In this document: in pieces, positions 8,616 through 17,179 of the stretch | How positions within the stretch are numbered: position 1 is the stretch's first letter | How the letters are laid out: each line of letters opens with the position of its first letter | NCBI GenBank assembly: GCA_013036105.1 | Contig: JAAXCX010000001.1 | Coordinates: 186,001 to 250,000, forward strand | DNA length: 64,000 bases | From: Vulcanimicrobiota bacterium | GTDB lineage: Bacteria; Vulcanimicrobiota; Vulcanimicrobiia; Vulcanimicrobiales; Vulcanimicrobiaceae | Reading direction: 5' to 3' | Made by a program: the position numbers and the translations under genes | The notes under the pieces: model-generated | The model's database searches: none | Told to the model about the DNA's origin: nothing | The model's input: only the letters and a program-made list of their open reading frames with translations

Positions 8616-9570
8616 GTTTCTTGCTCTAACCGGCGGCGCCGCCGCCGCGTGTGCGATCCCGCTGCCGGCATTTGCCGCCGCTGAATCGGCGCTCGTTCTG
8701 CACACAGCGACCGGATCGATCTTTGGAACGGCCATGGTGCCGGCCGCGAAGGTTTCGCCGGTCGTGCTGCTGATTGCCGGTTCCGGGCCGACGGATCGCG
8801 ACGGCAACAATCCGCTGCTCCCCGGGAAAAACGATTCGCTGAAGATGGTCGCCTCGGCGCTCGCGGCGCGGGGCATCGCGTCGTTGCGTTACGACAAGCG
8901 CGGCATTGCGGCGAGCGCCGCGGCGATGACGGCCGAAAAAGATATTCGCTTCGATACGTACATCGACGATGCGGCCGGTTGGGTGGCGCTCCTCGCGCGC
9001 GATCCGCGATTCGCGCACATCAGTATTGCCGGCCATAGTGAAGGCTCGCTGATCGGCATGATCGCGGCGCAGCGCGCCGCAGTGGCAGCGTACGTTTCGC
9101 TTGAGGGCGCCGGGCGGCCGGCGTCGACGGTTATTCGCGAGCAGTTGCGTCCGGCACTGACGCCCGAGTTGTTGGCACAAGCCGATACGATCATCGCTCA
9201 ACTGAACGCGGGCAAGGTTTACACCGGCGCGCTACCGCCCGAACTGCAGTCGCTCTTTCACGCCTCGGTACAGCCCTATCTGATTTCATGGTTCAAGTAC
9301 GATCCCGCCGTCGAGATAGGTAAGCTGAAAATTCCCGCGACGATCGTGCAAGGTACCGCCGACGTACAGGTCACTATGGCCGATGCGCAAGCGCTCAAGA
9401 GCGGCGATCCCCGCGCGAGCCTGGTCGTCGTGCCGGGCATGAATCACGTGCTCAAGATCTCACCGGACGTTTCGAGTCAGGCCGCGATCATCGCCGGCTA
9501 CACGAACCCAGCCCTGCCGGTTGCGCCGGCGGTTGTCGACGCGGTCGCTTCCGCCGCCAAAACTAAATAA
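8593..9570 (+). CDS. secreted alpha/beta hydrolase
   Basis: 325 residues from ATG 8593, overlapping the amidohydrolase end by 23 bases. The N-terminus (KFLALTGGAAAACAIPLPAFAAA) is an export signal with a cleavage site after about residue 28. The mature part has the alpha/beta hydrolase layout: LLIAGSGPTDRDGN (oxyanion loop), LRYDKRGIA, the nucleophile elbow GHSEGS, GTADVQV for the acid and GMNHVLK for the histidine. The SGPTDRDGN line is typical of a small family of periplasmic esterase/peptidase-like hydrolases. It ends convergently with mrp, overlapping by 8 bases. Substrate unknown. Confidence 0.85.
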   Translation: MQKIERSKFLALTGGAAAACAIPLPAFAAAESALVLHTATGSIFGTAMVPAAKVSPVVLLIAGSGPTDRDGNNPLLPGKNDSLKMVASALAARGIASLRYDKRGIAASAAAMTAEKDIRFDTYIDDAAGWVALLARDPRFAHISIAGHSEGSLIGMIAAQRAAVAAYVSLEGAGRPASTVIREQLRPALTPELLAQADTIIAQLNAGKVYTGALPPELQSLFHASVQPYLISWFKYDPAVEIGKLKIPATIVQGTADVQVTMADAQALKSGDPRASLVVVPGMNHVLKISPDVSSQAAIIAGYTNPALPVAPAVVDAVASAAKTK

Positions 9571-10660
9571 TCGAGATCGTTTCCTTCGGCCTGGGATGCG
9601 CCTCGATCGCTTCGAGTAGCGCGCCGGCAAGTTGGTCGCAGATAGGATCGTCGATCTCTTCGACGCGGCCTTCGTCAGCGAGCCGAGCTTTTTCCGGATC
9701 GATGGGAATGCGCGCCAGCAGCGGCGCTTTCGCGAGCTCAGCGACGCGCTCCGCATAAGACGGACCGAAGATTTCGTATGTGTTTCCCGTGTCGGGCGCG
9801 ACGAAGTACGACATGTTTTCAACCACGCCGAGTATCGGTTTCTTCAACTGATGAACGAGGTTCGCGGCTTTGCGCACGATCATCGTCGCGAGCGCTTGCG
9901 GCATCGTCACCAGGATGACGCCGTCGATTGCCAGCGACTGTAAAACCGTAAGCGGCGCGTCCGACGTCCCCGGCGGTAGATCGATCAGTAGATAGTCCAG
10001 ATCGCTCCACAGCACTTGCTCGTAAAACTGACGGATAACGCCCGACAGAATCGGACCGCGCCAAATCATCGCGGTATCTTCCTGATCGGTGAGCAGATTC
10101 GAACTGACGATTTCGATCGCCGTGCGCGATTGCGCGGGCACCATGAGCGGCGGCGCGCTCGCGCCTTGCGGAACGGGTTTGGCGTTTGGATCGACTTCGA
10201 GCAACAGCGGCGTGCGTAAGCCGAAGAGTTTTGGAATGGACGGCCCGGTGATGTCGGCGTCGAGAATGCCGACGCGCAGATTCCGGCGACGCAGCCCGAG
10301 CGCGATCAACGCGGTGACGAGCGACTTTCCGACGCCGCCTTTGCCCGACATGATCGGCACGACGTGCGAAATCTTGCCGTGCCGTTTGAATTCGCCCGGC
10401 GCGCGGCGCAGCGGAATGCGATCTTCGTTGCTGATGTTCGGCACGAAACCCGAAAGCCGGGCCTGCACGAGAGCAGCGATGATCGGCTCGATGCGAAGGC
10501 CGTGGGCTTTGGCGCCCTGCTCGATCGTTTCGTACTTGTTGACGCCGCAGCCGGCGCAGTGCAGGCCGAATTTCCCCAGCACCTCGGCCGCGATGGGCAG
10601 ATCCCGGACCAACTCGGCGATATTGCTTTGCGGCCCGATCGCCATTTCGAGATGCGGCAT
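9563..10660 (-). CDS. Mrp/NBP35-type ATP-binding protein with N-terminal DUF1858-like domain
   Basis: 365 residues. Residues 1-70 form a DUF1858-like small domain with HCAGCG, a motif seen in iron-sulfur related proteins. From about residue 95 it is a P-loop ATPase: SGKGGVGKS (Walker A deviant), DADITGPSIPKLFGL, and DYLLIDLPPGTSD. Mrp proteins carry and transfer Fe-S clusters using a C-terminal CxxC. Here the equivalent site in VENMSYFVAPDTGNTYEIFG has no cysteine, so a canonical cluster-binding role is not supported by that motif; the N-terminal CxxC may take over. It is a single-gene unit, convergent with the alpha/beta hydrolase. Confidence 0.88.
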   Translation of the reverse strand: MPHLEMAIGPQSNIAELVRDLPIAAEVLGKFGLHCAGCGVNKYETIEQGAKAHGLRIEPIIAALVQARLSGFVPNISNEDRIPLRRAPGEFKRHGKISHVVPIMSGKGGVGKSLVTALIALGLRRRNLRVGILDADITGPSIPKLFGLRTPLLLEVDPNAKPVPQGASAPPLMVPAQSRTAIEIVSSNLLTDQEDTAMIWRGPILSGVIRQFYEQVLWSDLDYLLIDLPPGTSDAPLTVLQSLAIDGVILVTMPQALATMIVRKAANLVHQLKKPILGVVENMSYFVAPDTGNTYEIFGPSYAERVAELAKAPLLARIPIDPEKARLADEGRVEEIDDPICDQLAGALLEAIEAHPRPKETISII

Positions 10661-10695
10661 GGCCCAGGGGTTCGCGTTCCGAAGCCTCTGGCCTT

Positions 10696-11544
10696 ATGCG
10701 AGAGATGTCGCACGAGCAGCTCGCCTTGCTTAGCGCGGCCTACATGCACGTCCCGTCGCGCCGTCTGCGGTCGCTCGCGCGCGGTGAGGATTCATCATTA
10801 AAGGAGTGGCTGGAATCGGATGCCGGCCGCCGCGTGGCTCACGCCCGGCGGCAGGCGCGCGAGGCCGCGCACACCCTGGCGGCTTTCGGGGCCTCGTTCG
10901 TGACGATCGCCGATCCGCGCTATCCGGCGAGCTTGCGCGAGCTCGACGATCCGCCGGCTTTTTTGAGCGTGCGCGGGAATCTGCCCGCCCGCGGCATCGC
11001 CGTGATCGGCACGCGTACGCCGCCCGAACAAGCGCGGCGATTTGCGCGCGAGTTTTCGGGCCGCCTGGGCGAGCCGATCGTCAGCGGCCTCGCTCTTGGA
11101 ATTGACGCCGCAGCGCACCGCGGCGCGCTCGATGCCGGTATCCCGACGGTGGCTTTCGTGGGAACCGGATTGGGCGTCACCTATCCGCCCGAACATCGCG
11201 CGCTGCAAGAAGAGATCGTTGCCAACGGCGGCGCGATCGTCAGCGAGCGCCTTCCGGGCGAAGCGGCCACGAAATCCACGCTCGCGCATCGCGACCGCTT
11301 GCAGGCGGCTCACGCGCGCGCGGTCGTGCTGATTGCCAGCGAAACCGACGGCGGCGCGATGCTCACGATGCGTTTTGCCAAGCAGTTGGGCCGCCCTCGC
11401 TTCGCAGTCGCGGCGTATGGCGATCGCTGTTATACCGGCAACGCGCAAGCGCACGCCGACGGCGCGCGCGTGCTGCCGTTCGAGGTCGAACGCGCGGTCA
11501 ACGAACTCCAAGAGTTTTTCTCCAAACACCTCGCGCCGGCTTAA
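10696..11544 (+). CDS. dprA: DNA-processing protein DprA
   Basis: 282 residues. The N-terminal helical part is followed by the Rossmann-like DprA core: IAVIGTRTPPEQARRFAREF, VSGLALGIDAAAHRGALD, VGTGLGVTYPPEHRAL and SERLPGE. DprA loads RecA on incoming single-stranded DNA during natural transformation. The protein ends soon after the core (HADGARVLPFEVERAVNELQEFF), so the C-terminal winged-helix domain of many homologues is absent, which is a common short form. The stop at 11542-11544 directly abuts the GTG of hemL, so the two are coupled. No other competence gene is in the window. Confidence 0.93.
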   Translation: MREMSHEQLALLSAAYMHVPSRRLRSLARGEDSSLKEWLESDAGRRVAHARRQAREAAHTLAAFGASFVTIADPRYPASLRELDDPPAFLSVRGNLPARGIAVIGTRTPPEQARRFAREFSGRLGEPIVSGLALGIDAAAHRGALDAGIPTVAFVGTGLGVTYPPEHRALQEEIVANGGAIVSERLPGEAATKSTLAHRDRLQAAHARAVVLIASETDGGAMLTMRFAKQLGRPRFAVAAYGDRCYTGNAQAHADGARVLPFEVERAVNELQEFFSKHLAPA

Positions 11545-12792
11545 GTGCACAACACGCTCGCGGGCGGATGCAGCTCGCCCGTGCGCTCGGGCTGGTCCGT
11601 CGGCGAAAAACCGTTCGTGCAAAGCCGCGGCGACGGCGCCTACGCGTTCGATGAGAACGGCGAGCGCTACGTCGACTACGTCATGGGCTACGGCCCGCTC
11701 TTTTTCGGCTACAATCATTCCGCGCTGACGGCCGGACTCGACGAGCTCGCGGCGCGCGGCGTGCTTTTCGGATCGACGCACGCGGAAGAAGAGCTGCTTG
11801 CGCGGCGCCTATGCGCGCATATTCCTTCGATGGAACGCGTCCGTTTCACAACCACCGGAAGCGAAGCGACGATGAGCGCGATCCGGGTGGCGCGTGCTTT
11901 CACCGGGCGCAATCTCATCGTGCGGTTTGCCGGAAACTATCACGGACACTTCGACGCCGCACTTTTCAGCGCGGGCGCGTCGGCGCAGACGGCGGAGACG
12001 GGACGCAGCGGCATTCCCGAAGGCGTGATGCAAGACGTCGCCGTCGCGCGTTACAACGATCTCGAAAGCGTGGCGCGTGCGCTTCGCGGGCGCGAACGCG
12101 AACTTGCGGCAATGATCGTCGAGCCGGTCTGCGCCAACATGGGCTTGGTCCCGGCGCGCGCCGAATTTCTGGCGGGCTTGCGCGCGTGCGCGGATAACGC
12201 CGGCGCGTTGCTGATCTTCGATGAAATCATCTCGTGGCCGCGTGCCGGCATGGGCGGAGCGCAAGATGCATATGGCATAAAGCCCGATGTCACTACGATC
12301 GGCAAGGTGCTGGGCGGCGGATTTCCGATTGCGGCGTTCGGCGGGCGCGCGGACGTAATGAACGTGCTTGCGCCGGAAGGGCCCGTATTTACCGGCGGAA
12401 CGCACGCGGGCAATCCGTTTTCGATTGCGGTCGCGCACCGTGTGCTGGACGAACTCGAGGCGCATCCGGAGTATTTCACCCGCGTGCGCGCGCTAGCAGA
12501 ACGGCTCGCGTCCGGGATTCGCGCAATTTTTGCGCGGCGCCAACTCGCCTACAATGTCGTTCAATCCGAATCGATCGTTGATTTCATGTTTCGCAACGGA
12601 CCGCCGGTGCGAGATTACGACGAGGCGCGCGAAAGCGACCGCGAACGCTACGCCGCCTATTACCGTGCGATGCTCGAGCGCCACATCTTGCTGCCGCCGT
12701 CGCAAAATGAAGTGATGTTTCTTTCGACGGCGCACAGCGAGGCCGACGTCGACGAGACACTGAGCGCGATCGAGGAGTCTCTCCCCTGTTGA
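11545..12792 (+). CDS. hemL: glutamate-1-semialdehyde 2,1-aminomutase (or close class III aminotransferase)
   Basis: 415 residues starting at GTG 11545. It would convert glutamate-1-semialdehyde to 5-aminolevulinate for tetrapyrroles. Family signatures in order: GGCSSPVRSGWSVGEKPF, GAYAFDENGERYVDYVMGYGPLFFGYNH, TTTGSEATMSAIRVARAFTGR, YHGHFD, IFDEIISWPRAG, and the PLP lysine in TTIGKVLGGGFP. The segment YVMGYGPLFFGY corresponds to the DYVLSWGPLILGH line of HemL, although several positions deviate, so a HemL-like aminomutase of other specificity remains possible. It follows dprA without a gap and its TGA shares a base with the ATG of the GH47 gene (TGATG). Confidence 0.8.
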   Translation: MHNTLAGGCSSPVRSGWSVGEKPFVQSRGDGAYAFDENGERYVDYVMGYGPLFFGYNHSALTAGLDELAARGVLFGSTHAEEELLARRLCAHIPSMERVRFTTTGSEATMSAIRVARAFTGRNLIVRFAGNYHGHFDAALFSAGASAQTAETGRSGIPEGVMQDVAVARYNDLESVARALRGRERELAAMIVEPVCANMGLVPARAEFLAGLRACADNAGALLIFDEIISWPRAGMGGAQDAYGIKPDVTTIGKVLGGGFPIAAFGGRADVMNVLAPEGPVFTGGTHAGNPFSIAVAHRVLDELEAHPEYFTRVRALAERLASGIRAIFARRQLAYNVVQSESIVDFMFRNGPPVRDYDEARESDRERYAAYYRAMLERHILLPPSQNEVMFLSTAHSEADVDETLSAIEESLPC

Positions 12793-14171
12793 TGCGAAGA
12801 CGAAGTTTTTTGGCCACGACCGCCGCCGCGACTCTCTTGCCTGTAGATCTTGCAGCCGTCTCCTCAATGCCATCGCCGAAAGCGATCGCTGCGCAGGTGC
12901 GCGACGAGTTTTTACACGCCTGGCACGGTTATAAATACATCGCTTGGGGTTACGACGAGTATCGCCCGATCAGCGGCAAGCCGGCGAATTTCTTCCTGAA
13001 GAACCACTCGTTCGGACTCTCGATCATCGAAGCCATGGATACGCTTTACGTCATGGGGCTGGATGACGAACTCGGGTCGTGCCTCGCGTGGCTTCGCTCG
13101 CACCTCGATTTCGACGTAGACGGCGACGTGCAAATGTTTGAAGCCGTGATTCGCATGGTTGCCGGATTACTGACCGGATATTACGCAACCGGCGAGCGGT
13201 TCTTGGCCGACGGTGCCCGCGATCTCGTGGATCGTTTGCTCGTCTGCTTCACGAAATCGCCCACCGGCGCGCCCTACCGCTACGCGAACTTGAAGACGGG
13301 CGCGGTGCGTGAACCGAAGATGGTGCTCGCGGAGATCGGTTCGAACATTTTGGAGTTCGGCGACCTTACGCGGCTGACGGGCCAGCCAAAATATGTTCAG
13401 GCCTCCATGAAAGCTTACGAAGCCGTTATCGCCAAACGCTCGGAGCTCGATCTGCTCGGCACGACCTTCGACGTGGAGAAGGGCGAGTTCATCGACACCG
13501 ACGACGTCGCGCCCGACGAACCGGTCGACTCGTTTTACGAATATCTCTGGGGCGGTTGGCAAATGCTGAACCTCACGCAACCGCGCGACTGGTACCGCAT
13601 GCTGACCGACGCAATCATCAAGAACAAAGTGACGCGCGTCTCCGAAAATCTCTGGTTCAAAACGGTCAACTATAAAACCGGCGCGCCGACCGGAGATACG
13701 ACGACGTCGGAGCTGGCTGCGTTCTACGCCGGACTAGTCGCCAAGGGCGGCAACCGCGACGTCGGGGCGGCATTCTACGATTCTTGGACCGCCGCGCTCG
13801 ACAAATACGAGCTTATTCCAGAAGTCATCAACTACGCCGACCTTTCGATCGTCAGCCCGCGCCATTGGCTGCGCCCGGAGTATCCGAACTCGTCGTTCGA
13901 CCTGTGGTTTCTGACCAAGGATCCGAAATATCGCGTAACAGCGTATCAATATTTCCAAGCGCTGCGCCGGAATTGCCGCACGCCGCGCGGCTATACGGTC
14001 CTCACCGACGTGCGGACGCGTCCAATGACGCAAGGCGATTATTTCCCGGCTTACTCGTTTTCAGAAAACTTCAAGTATCTGTATTTGATGTTCGCCGAGC
14101 CGCTGCGGTTCGACGGCTCGCGCTATTACCTGAATACCGAAGGCAAAATCATGCGGGGGATGCGCCGTTGA
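12792..14171 (+). CDS. Tat-exported glycoside hydrolase family 47 (class I alpha-1,2-mannosidase-like)
   Basis: 459 residues from ATG 12792. The N-terminus RRRSFLATTAAATLL is a twin-arginine signal. The mature chain follows the GH47 (alpha/alpha)7 barrel: FLHAWHGYKYIAWGYDEYRP, SIIEAMDTLYVMGL, VQMFEAVIRMVAGLLTGYY, AEIGSNILEFGDLTRLTGQPKY (shown in parts), LRPEYPNSSFDLWFLTKDPKYR in outline, and SFSENFKYLYLMFAE near the end, with the conserved acidic residues of RPE and SEN retained. Family members remove alpha-1,2-linked mannose using calcium. GH47 is mainly eukaryotic and scattered in bacteria. It shares a stop/start base with hemL, an odd partner. Substrate in this cell is unknown. Confidence 0.88.
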   Translation: MRRRSFLATTAAATLLPVDLAAVSSMPSPKAIAAQVRDEFLHAWHGYKYIAWGYDEYRPISGKPANFFLKNHSFGLSIIEAMDTLYVMGLDDELGSCLAWLRSHLDFDVDGDVQMFEAVIRMVAGLLTGYYATGERFLADGARDLVDRLLVCFTKSPTGAPYRYANLKTGAVREPKMVLAEIGSNILEFGDLTRLTGQPKYVQASMKAYEAVIAKRSELDLLGTTFDVEKGEFIDTDDVAPDEPVDSFYEYLWGGWQMLNLTQPRDWYRMLTDAIIKNKVTRVSENLWFKTVNYKTGAPTGDTTTSELAAFYAGLVAKGGNRDVGAAFYDSWTAALDKYELIPEVINYADLSIVSPRHWLRPEYPNSSFDLWFLTKDPKYRVTAYQYFQALRRNCRTPRGYTVLTDVRTRPMTQGDYFPAYSFSENFKYLYLMFAEPLRFDGSRYYLNTEGKIMRGMRR

Positions 14172-15506
14172 TTACTGACGCACAGCCACCGGATAGACAG
14201 CCGGGCTAACTAACCCGTTCGCGTCAACCGAGCGCACTCCCAAGATATAGTTGTCTTTGCTGACCGGAACCGTCGCTTGCGTCACGTTGCCGACATTTTT
14301 GGCGTGCTGCCATAGCGGCGCAGTTGTATCGCGCCACACGATTTCATAGCTGGCCGCGCGGGCGGCGGCCTTCCAGCGCAAGGTCGAGTCGTTGGTGAGC
14401 CGGTCGATCATGATTTGAACCGTGCCCGGCTGATCCGGCCCGAGCGCGAGAGCCGCTAGCGCGGCGACGTTCATGCGCGTGACGTTGGCCAGATAATTCC
14501 AATCGTTGTATTGCGGTAAGTCGCCATACTGGACGCCGTTTTCGACGCGTACGTTTTGGTGTTGATGCCGGAAATCTTCGTGAATTTCAACGAAGCGGAT
14601 CGCCGGAAAGCCCTGCGCCGTGAACGACTCTTGATCGCCGCCGCGGCGAAAGCGGTCGGCGCGGTAGATGAGTGTCGCCGTCATCGGCGGGACGTACTGT
14701 TCGGTGACGTTCTTGACGAACCGCGCGATCTCGCGTGATGGCGAGTCGTCCTCGGAGCCCGCGGCGTTGACGGCGCTGATTTTCGCGTCGTCGGGAACGC
14801 TTTGACTGAAAACGCGGACGGCGTGGCGATCGGGCGATCCGGCCGGCGCGTTCGACGTGCCGATGATGTCGTTGTTGAGATCCGCAACAACGTTCGTCTG
14901 GGCTGCTTTCAGCTCGCGCGCGAAATGATCCGAGCCCCAGAGGTTGAGCTCTTCGCCATCGAAAACGGCAAAGATAATCGTCCCGTGAAACTGCTGCGCC
15001 GCCATAACTTTGGCCGATTCCAGCACGGCCGATGTTCCCGAGCCGTTGTCGTCGGCTCCGGGCGCTTGTCCTACGCCGTCCGTACAGTCGCCGTCGCAAT
15101 CGTCATAGTGGCTGGACATCACGTACGTCGGCCCGGGCTCGTCGCCGCGCAGCGTCGCGATGATGCTCGATTCGGTGACCGGGCGTGGTGTGCGCGGAGT
15201 CTTGTCCTGCAGATAGGTGTCGAGCGCGACGGTCATTCGCCCGCCGCTCCTTGCCGCCGCGGCGTCGAACTGCGCTTTGATCCAATCGCGCGCCGCAAAA
15301 ACGCCCCGCGTCGGCGAGTTCATCGTCTCCGAAAAATCGTTGCGCGTGTAACAGTCCACCAAGTGCATATCGTACGCTCGTAAGTCCGAGGCGGAAACCG
15401 CGCTGACCATCGCCGCAATGCGCGAATCGGCGGCGGGCTTGGCGGAAGCGGAGACAACGGTCAGCGCGAGGATCGCGCTCGCGGAAAGAATGCGGCCAAT
15501 GTTCAT
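14172..15506 (-). CDS. secreted M28 family metallopeptidase
   Basis: 444 residues from ATG 15506, with a signal peptide ending at about VSASA. The catalytic part matches M28 di-zinc aminopeptidases: the first ligand in MSSHYDD, the bridging Asp in PGADDNGSGTSAVLE, the catalytic Glu-Glu in FDGEELNLWGSDHFA, then DLNNDIIG and a late EIHEDFRHQHQN histidine. The last 90 residues (about 355-444) look like a fibronectin type III-like domain (STLRWKAAARAASYEIVWRD). It would remove N-terminal residues from peptides outside the cytoplasm. It ends next to, and convergent with, the GH47 gene, so both exported hydrolases lie back to back. Confidence 0.9.
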   Translation of the reverse strand: MNIGRILSASAILALTVVSASAKPAADSRIAAMVSAVSASDLRAYDMHLVDCYTRNDFSETMNSPTRGVFAARDWIKAQFDAAAARSGGRMTVALDTYLQDKTPRTPRPVTESSIIATLRGDEPGPTYVMSSHYDDCDGDCTDGVGQAPGADDNGSGTSAVLESAKVMAAQQFHGTIIFAVFDGEELNLWGSDHFARELKAAQTNVVADLNNDIIGTSNAPAGSPDRHAVRVFSQSVPDDAKISAVNAAGSEDDSPSREIARFVKNVTEQYVPPMTATLIYRADRFRRGGDQESFTAQGFPAIRFVEIHEDFRHQHQNVRVENGVQYGDLPQYNDWNYLANVTRMNVAALAALALGPDQPGTVQIMIDRLTNDSTLRWKAAARAASYEIVWRDTTAPLWQHAKNVGNVTQATVPVSKDNYILGVRSVDANGLVSPAVYPVAVRQ

Positions 15507-15526
15507 GAAAGTGCTTTCACGAAAAT

Positions 15527-15799
15527 ATGTTCGTCTACATTCTCTCGTGCCGGGACGGCTCGCTCTACACCGGCTGGACGGATAACCTGGACCGGCGGGT
15601 TCAATCGCATCTCGACGGCCGCGCCGCCAAATACACGCGGTCCCGCCTGCCGGTGCGCCTGGTCGGCTGGATGCGAGCGGAAGACTCATCGCAAGCCAAG
15701 AGTTTGGAGGCCCGGTTCAAGCAATTGAGCCGGCAAGAAAAGCTAGCCGCACTCGCGGAGGGCAAGGCCTTCGGAGTCCGGCTGCACAAAACGCGCTAA
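15527..15799 (+). CDS. GIY-YIG nuclease superfamily protein (UPF0213/YhbQ-like)
   Basis: 90 residues. A short single-domain GIY-YIG protein: VYILSCRDGSLYTGWTDNLDRRVQSH contains the Y-x10-YTG core and the following arginine, and GRAAKYTRSRLPVRLVGW is the usual second half. Small YhbQ/UPF0213 proteins are cytoplasmic and widespread; nuclease action on branched or damaged DNA has been proposed for relatives but is not established. It starts 20 bases from the divergent M28 peptidase and its stop abuts the cyclophilin start, so it is the first gene of a two-gene unit. Confidence 0.9.
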   Translation: MFVYILSCRDGSLYTGWTDNLDRRVQSHLDGRAAKYTRSRLPVRLVGWMRAEDSSQAKSLEARFKQLSRQEKLAALAEGKAFGVRLHKTR

Positions 15800-16300
15800 A
15801 TGGCAACGCAAACGGCACCCACCGGCGAGGAACTCCGCACGCTGGTCGATCAAGCGCGCACGTCGGTCGCGCGCATCAGCACGCCCAAGGGCGACATGGT
15901 CTTTTCATTTTATCCCGACGACGCGCCGCAGCACTGCGCCGCGTTTATCAAACTCGCGGGCGCCGGATTTTACGACGGCACCGCTTTCCATCGCGTCGAG
16001 CCGGGCTTTGTGATTCAAGGCGGCGATCCGCAGGGCGACGGCACCGGCGGCCCCGGCTACAATCTGAAGGCGGAATTCAACGACCGTCCGCACGTGCGCG
16101 GAACCGTAGCCATGGCGCGCGCTTCGTCGCCGGACTCGGCCGGCTCTCAGTTTTACATCTGCCTCGACGATGCGCGATTTCTCGACAAGCAATATACGGT
16201 CTTCGGCCAACTGACCGACGGATTCGAAACGCTCGACGCGATTCGCCGCGGCGACAGAATGACGAAAGTGACGATAGACCCTTCGACAAACTCAGGGTGA
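15800..16300 (+). CDS. peptidyl-prolyl cis-trans isomerase, cyclophilin type
   Basis: 166 residues. Cyclophilin fold throughout: FYDGTAFHRVEPGFVIQGGDPQGDGTGGPGY, RGTVAMARASSPDSAGSQFYI and DKQYTVFGQLTDGFETLDAI. FHR, FVIQGGD and SQFYI hold the active-site Arg, Phe and Gln. No signal peptide, so a cytoplasmic folding helper. The last codons (DPSTNSG and the stop) are made by a short repeat whose other copy is inside the lhr gene, so the C-terminal tail and stop codon look acquired rather than ancestral. It is convergent with the beta-lactamase-like gene, 3 bases away. Confidence 0.93.
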   Translation: MATQTAPTGEELRTLVDQARTSVARISTPKGDMVFSFYPDDAPQHCAAFIKLAGAGFYDGTAFHRVEPGFVIQGGDPQGDGTGGPGYNLKAEFNDRPHVRGTVAMARASSPDSAGSQFYICLDDARFLDKQYTVFGQLTDGFETLDAIRRGDRMTKVTIDPSTNSG

Positions 16301-16303
16301 CAA
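16279..16303. repeat. short dispersed repeat copy (partial CHPELVEG-type element)
   Basis: 25 bases between two convergent genes that match, in reverse complement with three differences, the left end of the element at 28674 inside lhr. The shared core is CTTCGACAA followed by CTCAGG and TGACAA. Such elements are recognised in many high-GC genomes because they translate to CHPELVEG on one strand and LSLSKG on the other. Here the element provides the stop codon of the cyclophilin gene. Confidence 0.7.
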
Positions 16304-17179
16304 TCAGAGCATAGTTCCCGCGACCCGGCGATAGACGATACGCGAAATATCGGCGATGCCGGTAGCTCCGCCGCCCCAGTCGTTGAGGTTCATCGTGTAG
16401 ACCGCTAGCACGTAGGGTGAATTCCCGAACGGATCGACGATCGCGATGTCGGCGCGCGTTCCGGTGAGTTCGCCCGTCTTGTTCGCCACAGCCGTGCCAT
16501 TCGGTACGCCCGCGGGAATTTTGTCGCGGTCGGTCTGACCCAGCATGATTTGAATCATCGCGTGGCACGATTCGGGCGATGCAACCGTGCGCACCGCTTC
16601 GCGCGTTCCGCGTTCTATTTGGAAGAGCAGACTCGCCATGTCTTGCGGCGTCGTGCGGTTGTCGTGGTGTTTGAGAATCGCGGGTGTGTCCAGAAAATGC
16701 CGGCGCAACTGCGTGTGCTTCATGCCTGCATGATGTGCCGTTGCGTTGATCGCATCGAAACCGAAGTGTGTGATCAGAATATTTGCGGCGGTGTTGTCGC
16801 TGACTTGAATCATCGGGACGATCAGCTCGTGCACGGTAAAGCGGTCGCCGTTGGAAGCGTGCGCCAGAAAATCCGAGCCGCCGATGAAATCGGCGCTGCG
16901 AAACGTAATGACCTTGCTCATCACCGACGGGTCGCTCTCTGCGAGCCGGAAGGCGGTCAGCATGATCAGCACTTTGATCGTGGAGGCGCTCGGAAAGGAC
17001 AGCGCGGCGTTATATGAAGCTATCGGAGCGCCGGGAGCCATCGTTCGCGCGTACACGCCGACCGTCGCCGGAATGCGATCGATCGCCGCGCGCAGGAGCT
17101 CGTCGAAGGGCTGCGCGGACGCGCGTTTCGGCCACAGCGCCGCGGCGCTCACGCCCGCGACGAAAGTGGCTCTTTTCAC
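16304..17179 (-). CDS. class A beta-lactamase-related serine hydrolase
   Basis: 291 residues from GTG 17179, which overlaps the stop of the upstream permease (GTGA). An export signal (ATFVAGVSAAALWPKRASA) precedes the serine hydrolase fold: S66-T-I-K69 (SxxK), SDN at 127-129 and KTG at 234-236 are all present in order. The omega-loop glutamate of true class A enzymes is not evident: the region LRRHFLDTPAILKHHDNRTTPQDM has no RxExxLN-like motif. A penicillin-binding or esterase-like role is therefore as likely as antibiotic hydrolysis. It follows an ABC-2 permease gene in the same operon. Confidence 0.82.
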   Translation of the reverse strand: MKRATFVAGVSAAALWPKRASAQPFDELLRAAIDRIPATVGVYARTMAPGAPIASYNAALSFPSASTIKVLIMLTAFRLAESDPSVMSKVITFRSADFIGGSDFLAHASNGDRFTVHELIVPMIQVSDNTAANILITHFGFDAINATAHHAGMKHTQLRRHFLDTPAILKHHDNRTTPQDMASLLFQIERGTREAVRTVASPESCHAMIQIMLGQTDRDKIPAGVPNGTAVANKTGELTGTRADIAIVDPFGNSPYVLAVYTMNLNDWGGGATGIADISRIVYRRVAGTML

